Of a stretch of DNA of 64,000 nt, positions 8,906 to 16,361 are shown piece after piece. Both the position numbers and the translations under genes were made by a program. How positions within the stretch are numbered: the first letter of the stretch is position 1; every line of letters begins with the position of its first letter. The notes under the pieces were generated by a model that made no database searches, was not told the DNA's origin, and was given only the letters and a program-made list of their open reading frames with translations. The stretch covers positions 62,001-126,000 of the forward strand of contig JAEELR010000225.1 in assembly GCA_016282835.1 (NCBI GenBank), read 5' to 3'. The stretch comes from Treponema sp. Its GTDB lineage: Bacteria > Spirochaetota > Spirochaetia > Treponematales > Treponemataceae.

Positions 8906-9801
8906 CGTAATAATTCTGTTTCGGTTGTTGTGGTTTCGACCCTTCGACTACGCTCAGGTACCGCAGGTTCAACCACCGCATTTATTATTTCATTCACTGA
9001 ATCCTTTTTTATATCCAATGATTTATTCACCAGCGAATTGATTTTATTTTTTTCGTTGTAGAAAAATTCATTCTTGAAAGACAGATTGAGTTTGAAAAAT
9101 GAAAATTGCATTATAAACGAAAGAAAAGCACTTACCAGATAAATTACTGCATTAAAGCCCATCGCGTTTTCAAGGCTTATCATGCGCGAAATGCTCAGAA
9201 TAAAAATTGCAATCCAAATCACAATGCTTGCTGAACTTATTCCCAGCCAGCTGAATATTACTGCAAAAATTAAAAATGTCTGGTTATCAAGATTTAAAAA
9301 TGGAATAGGCCAGGGTTCATTGTTGCACAGGACATTTAAAAATGTAGAAATAAAAATAGTGTCTAAAGCAATTAAAATGTAGAAAAGAACATTGGAATTT
9401 TTTGCAAAGCGGTTCCTGACTAAAACGGCTGTAACTAAAGCGATTGAAAATAAAGTTGAACGCAAAGAAGGGCGGATAGATTCATTTATTCTTTCGGTCC
9501 AGTGAATGACTAAAAACGATTTTTCTATAACGCCTGACCAGTTCCTGAAGCTTATAATAATCGGGATAAGAATTAAAACCACAGAAGCAGTTTTTATGTT
9601 AAAGAAAACTTCACACGCCTTTTTAAAAGTTTTGCATTTCCCATAAACTAAAAACGCAAAAAGTAAAAGGTCAAAAACTAAAATAAAACTGAATACAGAA
9701 ATCTGCCCGATGTTTAAGAGTCGGAAGAAAACTAAAAGTGAAAATAAAATTACGAGAGGAAAACTAAGATAAAATAAAACGTTCTTTAAAACTTTGTTCA
9801 T
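8872..9801 (-). CDS. Polytopic membrane protein with a repeat-derived C-terminal tail
   Basis: I do not recognise the family. The 309-residue protein has about eight hydrophobic segments from residue 8 to about 245, followed by a polar cytoplasmic-looking tail. An upstream GAGGTGA ribosome binding site supports the start. The last 35 residues or so (from VPERSRRVETTT onward) are encoded by a family A repeat (8930-8977) and then by part of a family B repeat. The natural C-terminus was therefore extended or replaced when the repeats inserted. The gene sits between a lipoprotein gene and the GerMN-domain gene, all on the minus strand. Function unknown. Confidence 0.75.
   Translation of the reverse strand: MNKVLKNVLFYLSFPLVILFSLLVFFRLLNIGQISVFSFILVFDLLLFAFLVYGKCKTFKKACEVFFNIKTASVVLILIPIIISFRNWSGVIEKSFLVIHWTERINESIRPSLRSTLFSIALVTAVLVRNRFAKNSNVLFYILIALDTIFISTFLNVLCNNEPWPIPFLNLDNQTFLIFAVIFSWLGISSASIVIWIAIFILSISRMISLENAMGFNAVIYLVSAFLSFIMQFSFFKLNLSFKNEFFYNEKNKINSLVNKSLDIKKDSVNEIINAVVEPAVPERSRRVETTTTETELLRAQTDSETSSE
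8930..8977. repeat. Family A palindromic repeat inside a coding tail
   Basis: The element reads GTGGTTTCGACCCTTCGACT.. and ends ..TTCAACCACC, an extended version of the dispersed family A palindrome. It lies wholly inside the 3' end of the membrane protein gene and is translated there. Confidence 0.85.
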
Positions 9802-9818
9802 TCATTCACCTCGAATTT

Positions 9819-10325
9819 TTATAACCAGAAAAATTTAAAAAGAAAATCCAGCAAGCCCTGCGGTTTAAAATCTGTATCATAAAATTCTATCTGAGCAGAA
9901 GGTGTTTCAAAGAAAAAATACTCTTCTTCATCAGTTCCTTCTATGTAGAAAGATTTTCCCTTTGAATAGCGGTGATGCTTTGAATCAATTACATCAATCC
10001 TGTACTTTTCATTTTTTTGAATTTCAAAGTAATCAGTTTCACCGCGCTTTATGGATACAGTTCTAAAATCAGCATTTTTATTTGGCCTGTAAAAAACAAC
10101 TGTTACCACTTCATTCTCCGTGTGATTCGTAATCTGAAGCTTTACAGGAGTTTCATCCTTTTGCTTAGAACTGGATTTTTCTGATTTTTGTTTTGTGCCT
10201 GTACTTGTGCTTTCTTCAACAGATTCTGTTTTCATCCCTACATGATGAACCGTAGATTCTTCTTCGCAGGAAATTAAAATTGAGAGTAGTAAAACTGAAA
10301 TACACGCAAAAAATTTTTTTTTCAT
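9819..10325 (-). CDS. Small lipoprotein of unknown function
   Basis: The 168-residue precursor begins with MKKKFFACISVLLLSILISC, a clear type II signal peptide with the lipobox LISC; Cys20 would be lipidated. A Glu/Ser/Lys-rich linker (about 21-58) follows, then a beta-rich domain of about 100 residues with no catalytic motif I can name. AAAGG lies just before the ATG, and a TATAAT box is about 9 nt upstream. The gene is 17 nt from the start of the membrane protein gene and probably heads the minus-strand unit that runs down to the ECF fusion gene. Confidence 0.75.
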   Translation of the reverse strand: MKKKFFACISVLLLSILISCEEESTVHHVGMKTESVEESTSTGTKQKSEKSSSKQKDETPVKLQITNHTENEVVTVVFYRPNKNADFRTVSIKRGETDYFEIQKNEKYRIDVIDSKHHRYSKGKSFYIEGTDEEEYFFFETPSAQIEFYDTDFKPQGLLDFLFKFFWL

Positions 10326-10388
10326 CGCCTTTCAATTATATACCAGTTTCATAGTTTTTGCTTGAACTTTAGTGAATAGTTTTCCGTG

Positions 10389-10444
10389 TGGTGGTTGAGC
10401 GTGTACTCACCATGCCTGTGGTGGTTGAGTTCATCGAAACCACG
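10389..10444. repeat. Two family A repeats in tandem
   Basis: GTGGTGGTTGAG occurs at 10389 and again at 10418. The second copy is complete, with ATCGAAACCACG at its end; the first ends in an altered right arm. They occupy the space between the divergent lipoprotein and hisG genes. Confidence 0.8.
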
Positions 10445-10479
10445 TATTTCACACTGACCACAGCCTCTTATGATGTCGA

Positions 10480-10508
10480 TTGAATTTATACTTTTTTCTA
10501 TATAGTAT
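10480..10508 (+). promoter_or_regulatory. Promoter of hisG
   Basis: TTGAAT (10480-10485), 17 nt, then TAGTAT (10503-10508). The start codon is about 53 nt downstream with a GAGGGA ribosome binding site, so this is a normal leadered promoter. Confidence 0.5.
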
Positions 10509-10561
10509 ATAAAAGTCTTTTTAGATGATGAAAGTAAATTTATAAATAAGAGGGACTTTAT

Positions 10562-11434
10562 ATGGAAGCGTTAAAAATTCTTTTAGCAAAGGGTAGAATT
10601 TATGAATCAGTATATTCACTTTTAAATGATGTTGGCATTAGTTTGTATTTACCGGACAGAACATATTTTCCTATTACTAATCAGAAGGATTTAGCGTTTC
10701 AGGTTGTAAAGCCACAAATTACAAGTGCTCTTCTTGCGCAGAATAAAGCTGATGTAGGTTTCAGCGGCAAAGACTGGGTTTACGAAAATGGTGTTGAAAA
10801 TAAAGTTGTAGAAATTATGGACTTAGGTTTTGACCCTGTAAGAATCGTTGCAGCAATACCGGAAACTGTTGACTATAAAAAATTGATTAAAGGCGAGATT
10901 ACAGTTGCTACAGAATATCAGAATCTTACTAAGAAGTGGATTAAAGAAAATAAAATAAAGGGCGAAGTATTCAGAACCTGGGGAACAAGTGAAGGCTTTG
11001 TGCAGGATTCAAAAGATGCCCTTGCTCAGGTTTTAATTGATAACACTTCAACTGGTTCTTCACTAAAAGCAAACCGCTTAAAGATTGTAGATACATTAAT
11101 GGAATCAAGCACAAGAATGTATGCATCAAAAGAAGCTATGAAGGATCCGGCTAAAAAGCAGAAGATAATGGAATTGAAAATGCTTTTTGAAACTGTATTA
11201 AATGCCAGAAGCCGCGTAATGCTTGAAATGAATGTAAGCGAAAAAGATTTTGACAAGCTTATAAAAGGAATTCCTTCTATGAAGAGCCCGACTGTTTCTA
11301 CACTGTTTGGTGGAAATGGATACGCGGTTAAAATTGCTGTAGAAAAAAGTGAAGTTCCAACCTTACTTCCAAAGTTACATTCTTTAGGCGCAACAGACAT
11401 TGTAGAGTACGGTTTACGCAAAGTGTTAATGTAG
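10562..11434 (+). CDS. hisG: ATP phosphoribosyltransferase, long form (HisG)
   Basis: HisG joins ATP and PRPP to make phosphoribosyl-ATP, the first step of histidine synthesis. The 290-residue length is that of the long form. The catalytic part (about 1-210) carries ILLAKGRIYES at the start and the AQNKADVGFSGKDWVYEN region. The last 75 residues or so form the regulatory domain, with GIPSMKSPTVSTLFGGNGYA. Long-form enzymes are histidine-inhibited and do not need HisZ, and no hisZ is seen here. GAGGGA precedes the ATG. Only hisG and hisB of the pathway are in the window, and a family A repeat separates them. Confidence 0.95.
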   Translation: MEALKILLAKGRIYESVYSLLNDVGISLYLPDRTYFPITNQKDLAFQVVKPQITSALLAQNKADVGFSGKDWVYENGVENKVVEIMDLGFDPVRIVAAIPETVDYKKLIKGEITVATEYQNLTKKWIKENKIKGEVFRTWGTSEGFVQDSKDALAQVLIDNTSTGSSLKANRLKIVDTLMESSTRMYASKEAMKDPAKKQKIMELKMLFETVLNARSRVMLEMNVSEKDFDKLIKGIPSMKSPTVSTLFGGNGYAVKIAVEKSEVPTLLPKLHSLGATDIVEYGLRKVLM

Positions 11435-11493
11435 AATCGGCTGTGTGAAAATCTGTATGTATACAGAGGGGATGTCTAAAAAGAGAGAAGTAC

Positions 11494-11518
11494 GGTGGTT
11501 GAGCTAGTCGAAACCACC
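11494..11518. repeat. Family A repeat between hisG and hisB
   Basis: A 25-nt palindrome, GGTGGTTGAGCTAG followed by TCGAAACCACC. Just upstream (11471-11482) is GATGTCTAAAAAG, a short motif also found at the left edge of the structured element near 50250. Confidence 0.85.
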
Positions 11519-11609
11519 ATATAGTGCTAATGGTCATTCCAATCACCATGTTGTTGAACAGAGGAATTTCTGCCGATAAATTAAAAAAGTATTTTTAAAG
11601 AGGAATAGT

Positions 11610-12227
11610 ATGCGAACTGCAACAATAGAAAGAAACACGAGTGAAACACAAATAAATTTAACATTGAATTTGGACGGAACGGGTAAGTGCGATTTAAAAA
11701 ATCCAATTGGCTTTTTCGATCATATGTTAAAGTCATTTTGTAAACACGGACTTTTTGATTTGTCAGGTGAAATAAAAGGCGATTTAGAAGTAGACCAGCA
11801 TCATTTAATTGAAGATACGGGAATTGCTTTAGGAATGGCTTTCAATAAGGCTTTAGGCGATTGCGCAGGAATTTACAGAGCCGGATGTTTTAACTACCCT
11901 ATGGATGAAAGTCTTTTGCAGGCAAGCGTTGATTTTGGCGGCCGTGCATTTTTAGTTTGCGATGCAAAGCTTACAGGCGCTCCTTTAGTAAGTCTGGGAC
12001 AGGACGGAAAACAGTCAAGCTTCCAGACAGATTGCTTTGAAGATTTCTGGCAGGGATTTGTTTCTGGTGCAAAGTGTAATCTGTATTTGAACACAGTTTG
12101 TGGAAGAAGTGATCATCATAAAATGGAAGGGCTATTTAAAGCCGCGGCCCGCTCAATTCGTCAGGCGGTAGAAGTTGACCCTAGAAGAAACGGGGAAGTA
12201 CCTTCTACAAAAGGCTACATTTGCTAA
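11610..12227 (+). CDS. hisB: Imidazoleglycerol-phosphate dehydratase (HisB)
   Basis: The enzyme dehydrates imidazole glycerol phosphate to imidazole acetol phosphate, step six of histidine synthesis. The 205-residue protein is the monofunctional form, without a phosphatase domain. Metal-binding motifs are visible: FFDHML near the N-terminus, DQHHLIEDTG (about residues 61-70), and GRSDHHKMEGLFKAAARS near the C-terminus. GAGGAATAG lies directly before the ATG. The spacing to the downstream regulator gene is 30 nt, so hisB, the regulator and the aminotransferase may form one unit. Confidence 0.95.
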   Translation: MRTATIERNTSETQINLTLNLDGTGKCDLKNPIGFFDHMLKSFCKHGLFDLSGEIKGDLEVDQHHLIEDTGIALGMAFNKALGDCAGIYRAGCFNYPMDESLLQASVDFGGRAFLVCDAKLTGAPLVSLGQDGKQSSFQTDCFEDFWQGFVSGAKCNLYLNTVCGRSDHHKMEGLFKAAARSIRQAVEVDPRRNGEVPSTKGYIC

Positions 12228-12257
12228 GAAAAAAATAAAACTAATGGGGAATAAATT

Positions 12258-12752
12258 ATGGACGTTTCTGAAGAGATATTAAATTTGTTAAGGGAAAATG
12301 CCCGAATCAGTATAGAAGATATTTCAAGTATGACAAAAAAAACTGAGAGCGAAGTAAAGGCTATTATTAAAAAGCTTGAAGATGATGGCGTTATAATGAA
12401 GTACTGTGCAATCGTAAATCCGCAGAAAGATTTGGTGAACAAAGAAAAAGTTTGTGCTGAAATTGAAATTCAGGTTGCTCCGGAAAGAGAACACGGCTTT
12501 GATGGAATTGCAGACAGAATCTACAGATTCCCGCAGGTTAAGTCGCTTTATTTGATGAGTGGCGGCTACGATTTAAAAGTGATTATTGAAGGCGACACTT
12601 TGCAGGAAGTTGCAGGCTTTGTTGCAAGAAAACTTTCTACACTCGAAGGTGTTCGTTCTACTAAGACACACTTTATTTTGAAAACATATAAAGAAAATGA
12701 AATAGTTTATGTTGAACAGAATCGTGATAACCGCGAAGGAGTAATAGCATAA
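12258..12752 (+). CDS. Lrp/AsnC family transcriptional regulator
   Basis: The 164-residue protein has an N-terminal winged helix-turn-helix (about 4-60, with LLRENARISIEDISSMT) and a C-terminal RAM-type effector-binding domain (about 75-150). Proteins of this family oligomerise and sense amino acids. GGGGA precedes the ATG. The stop codon overlaps the start of the aminotransferase gene by one base (TAATG), which indicates translational coupling. Such regulator-aminotransferase pairs are common and usually locally controlled. Its position behind hisB suggests amino-acid control, but the effector cannot be read from sequence. Confidence 0.9.
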   Translation: MDVSEEILNLLRENARISIEDISSMTKKTESEVKAIIKKLEDDGVIMKYCAIVNPQKDLVNKEKVCAEIEIQVAPEREHGFDGIADRIYRFPQVKSLYLMSGGYDLKVIIEGDTLQEVAGFVARKLSTLEGVRSTKTHFILKTYKENEIVYVEQNRDNREGVIA

Positions 12753-13930
12753 TGAATACAAGAAGCGACAAATTCAGTAAAGCAATGGTAGATACTCCTC
12801 CAAGTGGAATCAGAAAATTTTTTGAAATGCTTATTGGTCACGATGATGTAATTTCACTTTCTGTAGGAGAGCCGGATTTTCCAACTCCATGGATAATGAG
12901 GGAAGAAGCTTTTTATCATTTGGAAAAAGGACATACAAGCTATACAAGTAACTGGGGACTTTTAGAATTGCGCCAGGAAATTGCAAAGTATTTGACCCGC
13001 TACAATATGACCTATTCTCCGGAAAATGAAATTCTTGTAACAGTAGGAGCAAGTGAAGGCGTTGATGCAGTATTGAGAGCAATATTAAATCCTGGGGATG
13101 AAATTATTGTAAGCCAGCCCTGCTATGTAAACTATGTTCCTCTAGCAAATTTAACCGGTGCAAAAGTTGTGCCTCTAGATTCAAGCAAAAACGGATTCTA
13201 CCCGACTGCTGAACAGGTAGAAAGCTTGTGCACAGAAAAAACAAAGGCCTTAATGATTTGTTCACCAAACAACCCTACAGGCACAATGATTCCAAAAGAG
13301 GAACTGGAGAAAATAGCAGAAGTTGTAAAGAAGCATCAGATATGGTGTATAAGCGATGAAATCTACTGCGAGCTTGCTTATGATGATGCAGTGCATACTT
13401 CAATCGGAAGCTTTGACGGACTCAAGGATTACACAATCATCTTAAACGGCTTTTCTAAATCGTTTGCAATGACTGGATGGAGAATTGGTTACATTGCAGC
13501 ACCAAAAGATTTAATGGCAGAGATTGTAAAGCTTCATCAGTATAATACAATTTGTGCACCAATCATGAGTCAGTATGCAGCAATTGAAGGCTTAAAGAAC
13601 GGCTGGTCAGAAGTTGAAAAAATGCGCATAAGCTACAAACAGAGAAGAAACTTAATGTATAAAGCATTTTGCGAGATGGGCTTAAATGTTCCTGAACCAA
13701 CAGGAGCTTTCTATATGTTCCCGGACATTACTCCAAGCGGTTTAAGCGATGAAGATTTTGCAACTCAGCTTTTCCAGAAATATGGTGTTGCTGTAGTTCC
13801 GGGAAGTGTTTTTGGTGAAGGCGGTAAAGGTCATATCCGCTGCTGCTATGCAACTGCTGTGGATAAGATAAAAACTGCCCTGGAAAAAATTGCCCTGTTC
13901 CTGGAAGAGTGTAAAAAGCAAAAAAGATAA
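12752..13930 (+). CDS. PLP-dependent class I/II aminotransferase
   Basis: The 392-residue fold-type I enzyme transfers amino groups between amino and keto acids. The PLP-binding lysine is K236 in GFSKSFAMTGWRIGY. Other family landmarks are SVGEPDFPTP near the N-terminus, the TVGASEGVD segment, CSPNNPTGT and ISDEIY. It is closer to the aspartate/aromatic aminotransferase group than to HisC, although its location behind hisB makes a histidinol-phosphate role worth considering. It is coupled to the Lrp-type gene by a one-base overlap. Substrate is uncertain. Confidence 0.9.
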   Translation: MNTRSDKFSKAMVDTPPSGIRKFFEMLIGHDDVISLSVGEPDFPTPWIMREEAFYHLEKGHTSYTSNWGLLELRQEIAKYLTRYNMTYSPENEILVTVGASEGVDAVLRAILNPGDEIIVSQPCYVNYVPLANLTGAKVVPLDSSKNGFYPTAEQVESLCTEKTKALMICSPNNPTGTMIPKEELEKIAEVVKKHQIWCISDEIYCELAYDDAVHTSIGSFDGLKDYTIILNGFSKSFAMTGWRIGYIAAPKDLMAEIVKLHQYNTICAPIMSQYAAIEGLKNGWSEVEKMRISYKQRRNLMYKAFCEMGLNVPEPTGAFYMFPDITPSGLSDEDFATQLFQKYGVAVVPGSVFGEGGKGHIRCCYATAVDKIKTALEKIALFLEECKKQKR

Positions 13931-14011
13931 ACTTTAAAATCTGCCCTTTCAAATTTCAGGAATAGGGTAGATAATATATGTATAGGTTTTTTGGAAAGGA
14001 TTATTAGTCAG

Positions 14012-15370
14012 ATGGAAGATTTCTTTTCTTATATTATTGCTGCAGTAATCGTTCTTGCTGTAATTGCGATTTTAGTAGTTGTTCTTACTCGAAAAAAAGC
14101 AGATCCAAATGCTAAAGCTACCAGAAAAGGAAAAACAAAAACTCCTGCACAAATCTTAAAGGAAGCAAATAAAAGGCTGGAAAAAAATCCTCATGATCCT
14201 ATTGCATTATTAGACTTAGGTGAAATCTATTACAATTCAAAACTGTGGGATAAAGCCTATACTGTTTACGATGAGCTTTCGAAACTTGCGGCAGACCATT
14301 CTGATATAAACATTTTTAAATGCACGCTTAGAATGGGTATCTGTGCGATTCAGCTGGAAAAATTAAGGGAAGCACTTACAGCCTTAACGATTGCACTGAA
14401 AATTGATCCTATAAATTTCGAAGTAAATTATTATCTTGGTGTTGCCTGCTATATTAATCAGCAGTATGAAAAAGCAATTCCTTGTTTTAAGAAAGCACTG
14501 GTTGCAAGTCCTGACGCTGAAAATGTCTATTCTTATTTAGGACAGAGTTTATATAAAAGCAGAAGATTTAAAGACAGCCTTTCGTGTTTTAAAAAAGCAC
14601 TTGATGAAGACCCTTCGAATAAAGAGCTTTTGTATTGTATGGCAGATGCAATGTCTCAGGGCGGTCATGGTGACAAGGCAATAAAAATATTCATGCACTT
14701 GCGTCCCGACCCGACCTATGGTTCAAGAGCTTCCTTAAATGCGGGTTTATATCATGTAAAGATGAAGGATATAGAAACTGCAATTCAGGACTTTGAAATT
14801 GGATTAAAGCATGATAACATTCCTGCAGATTTGAAAATGGAAATTCAATACTACCTTGCGCGCTGTTACTTTGAAAAAAATCAAATCGCAACCGGTTTAA
14901 ATATCCTGAAAGAAATCCGTGTACTTAATTCGAGCTATAAAGATGTTAACTCGCTCATAAACACATACCAGGAATTGAGCCAGAATAAAAACTTGCAGAT
15001 TTATATTTCTTCAAACAGCAGTGACTTCGTTGCCTTGTGCAGAAGAATCATTATAACAAAGTTTTCTGATGCTACAGTTAAATTTGAAAGCATAGATGTA
15101 TCGCCTATTTTTACTGATATTTTAGCGCAGGTATTTTCAAGTAAATGGGAAGATTTAGTTTTGTTCAGATTCTTCAGAACGACTGGCTCTACCGGAGAAA
15201 TGTTTGTCAGGGAATTCCACGCAGCAATGCAGGATATAAAAGCTTCTCGCGGATTCTGTATAAGCGCCGGAACTTTCTCGGAAGAAGGACACAAATACAT
15301 TGAAGGCCGTCCGTTAGATTTAGTTGAAAAAACTGATTTGAATAAAATCTTGAAGAAGATTACTTTTTAA
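14012..15370 (+). CDS. Membrane-anchored TPR protein with a degenerate Mrr-like C-terminal domain
   Basis: The 452-residue protein has one N-terminal membrane helix (about 4-28), a basic stretch, and then about seven tetratricopeptide-like repeats (about 50-320) with motifs such as FEVNYYLGVACYINQQYEKAI. The last 125 residues look like a restriction-endonuclease-fold domain of the Mrr type. The pattern VREFHAAMQDIKAS, GFCISAGTFSEEG and DLVEKTDLNKIL matches the end of that fold, but its usual catalytic Asp/Gln-X-Lys residues are not evident. I chose the ATG at 14012, after GGAAAGGA, over the in-frame TTG at 13991. Function is unknown; a scaffold role is likely. The 3' end overlaps the GH18 gene on the other strand by 11 nt. 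Confidence 0.75.
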   Translation: MEDFFSYIIAAVIVLAVIAILVVVLTRKKADPNAKATRKGKTKTPAQILKEANKRLEKNPHDPIALLDLGEIYYNSKLWDKAYTVYDELSKLAADHSDINIFKCTLRMGICAIQLEKLREALTALTIALKIDPINFEVNYYLGVACYINQQYEKAIPCFKKALVASPDAENVYSYLGQSLYKSRRFKDSLSCFKKALDEDPSNKELLYCMADAMSQGGHGDKAIKIFMHLRPDPTYGSRASLNAGLYHVKMKDIETAIQDFEIGLKHDNIPADLKMEIQYYLARCYFEKNQIATGLNILKEIRVLNSSYKDVNSLINTYQELSQNKNLQIYISSNSSDFVALCRRIIITKFSDATVKFESIDVSPIFTDILAQVFSSKWEDLVLFRFFRTTGSTGEMFVREFHAAMQDIKASRGFCISAGTFSEEGHKYIEGRPLDLVEKTDLNKILKKITF

Positions 15371-16352
15371 TCTCTATCCATTCCCAGATTCCAGGGTCTT
15401 CCTGTCCGATTCGCCAGAAACCTATTTTGTCAATGTTGTCATTTTTATAGGAGCGCATTTTTTCTATTAATGAATATGCGTCATCAAAGTAGCCTTTTAC
15501 TTTTACTTTTGCTTCAAACTCAAAGCAGCCGATTGTGTCTTCGCGTTTAACTTTTGCTTTGTTTTCACGAACGATTCTGTTTATGCCGGAATTTAACCAC
15601 GCTTTACCGTACGAATTGTCCTGCCAGCTTCTGCCGTAAAAAGGAAGTCCCATAACAAGCTTTTCCTGCGGAATCACATTTACAGCATAAGAGGAAATTT
15701 TTTTGCACCAGTCTAAGCCTGCAACGGGGCCTGAGACACTTGTTGACCAGTGCTGATCGTAAGCCATAATAAAAATATAATCTGCAAGCGAAGAAATTGT
15801 TTCATAGTCAAAGATATCATTTTGCAGGGTTTTCATTCTTGCAGGAACGCACACGCTGAAAATTTTATTCTTGCCGATTTTAGTCCTGACATCCTTTAAG
15901 AAAGAATGAAACTGCTCCCTGTCATTTTTTGGAATCGTTTCAAAATCAATTTGTATTCCATCGTAAAGCAAAGAAGCTTTTTTAATTTCTTCTATGAGTT
16001 CTTTTCTTTCCCTTGATTTTTTTAAAATGAAATGAGTAAGTGAGTATGAAGAGCAGGTAATAACTAAATGCTTTCTGCAGTCGAGTGAAGAAAATTTTGA
16101 AGGGTTAGGAATTGATTCAAGTTTTCCGTAGCAGTTTACATCGGCACTAAAGTAACATAAATCTGTTATTGGAAAGCTGTCATTGAATGTGTTTTCATAG
16201 CCTTGTAAAACATAGCTCCAGACCTGGGAAAAACTTTCGGCAGTACCTTCTATTTTTTCAAGCTCATATGAATAATAGTCTTTTTCAGTTTCACCTATTG
16301 CACAAAAGATGCAAAAAAACAAAGTAATTAGCTGTACAATTTTTTTCTTCAT
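15360..16352 (-). CDS. Secreted GH18-family glycosidase
   Basis: The 330-residue protein has a signal peptide (cleavage near Gly20) and a glycoside hydrolase 18 fold. The active-site strand reads DGIQIDFETI. It retains the terminal Asp-X-Glu of the DxxDxDxE signature, although the middle Asp position is Gln. Other landmarks are IFIMAYDQHW and VMGLPFYGRSW. This single-domain form resembles YaaH/SleL-type enzymes, which act on N-acetylglucosamine-containing polymers such as peptidoglycan, more than chitinases with chitin-binding modules. AAGGAA precedes the ATG. It lies 9 nt after ftsK in the same direction, so a cell-envelope role is plausible. Confidence 0.85.
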   Translation of the reverse strand: MKKKIVQLITLFFCIFCAIGETEKDYYSYELEKIEGTAESFSQVWSYVLQGYENTFNDSFPITDLCYFSADVNCYGKLESIPNPSKFSSLDCRKHLVITCSSYSLTHFILKKSRERKELIEEIKKASLLYDGIQIDFETIPKNDREQFHSFLKDVRTKIGKNKIFSVCVPARMKTLQNDIFDYETISSLADYIFIMAYDQHWSTSVSGPVAGLDWCKKISSYAVNVIPQEKLVMGLPFYGRSWQDNSYGKAWLNSGINRIVRENKAKVKREDTIGCFEFEAKVKVKGYFDDAYSLIEKMRSYKNDNIDKIGFWRIGQEDPGIWEWIEIKK

Positions 16353-16361
16353 AGAATTTCC

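Noticed and set aside
11572-11579. Sigma28 promoter upstream of hisB (GCCGATAA)
   Set aside because: There is no TAAA at the required distance upstream. One or two such octamers are expected by chance in the window, which also tempers the claim at 41169.
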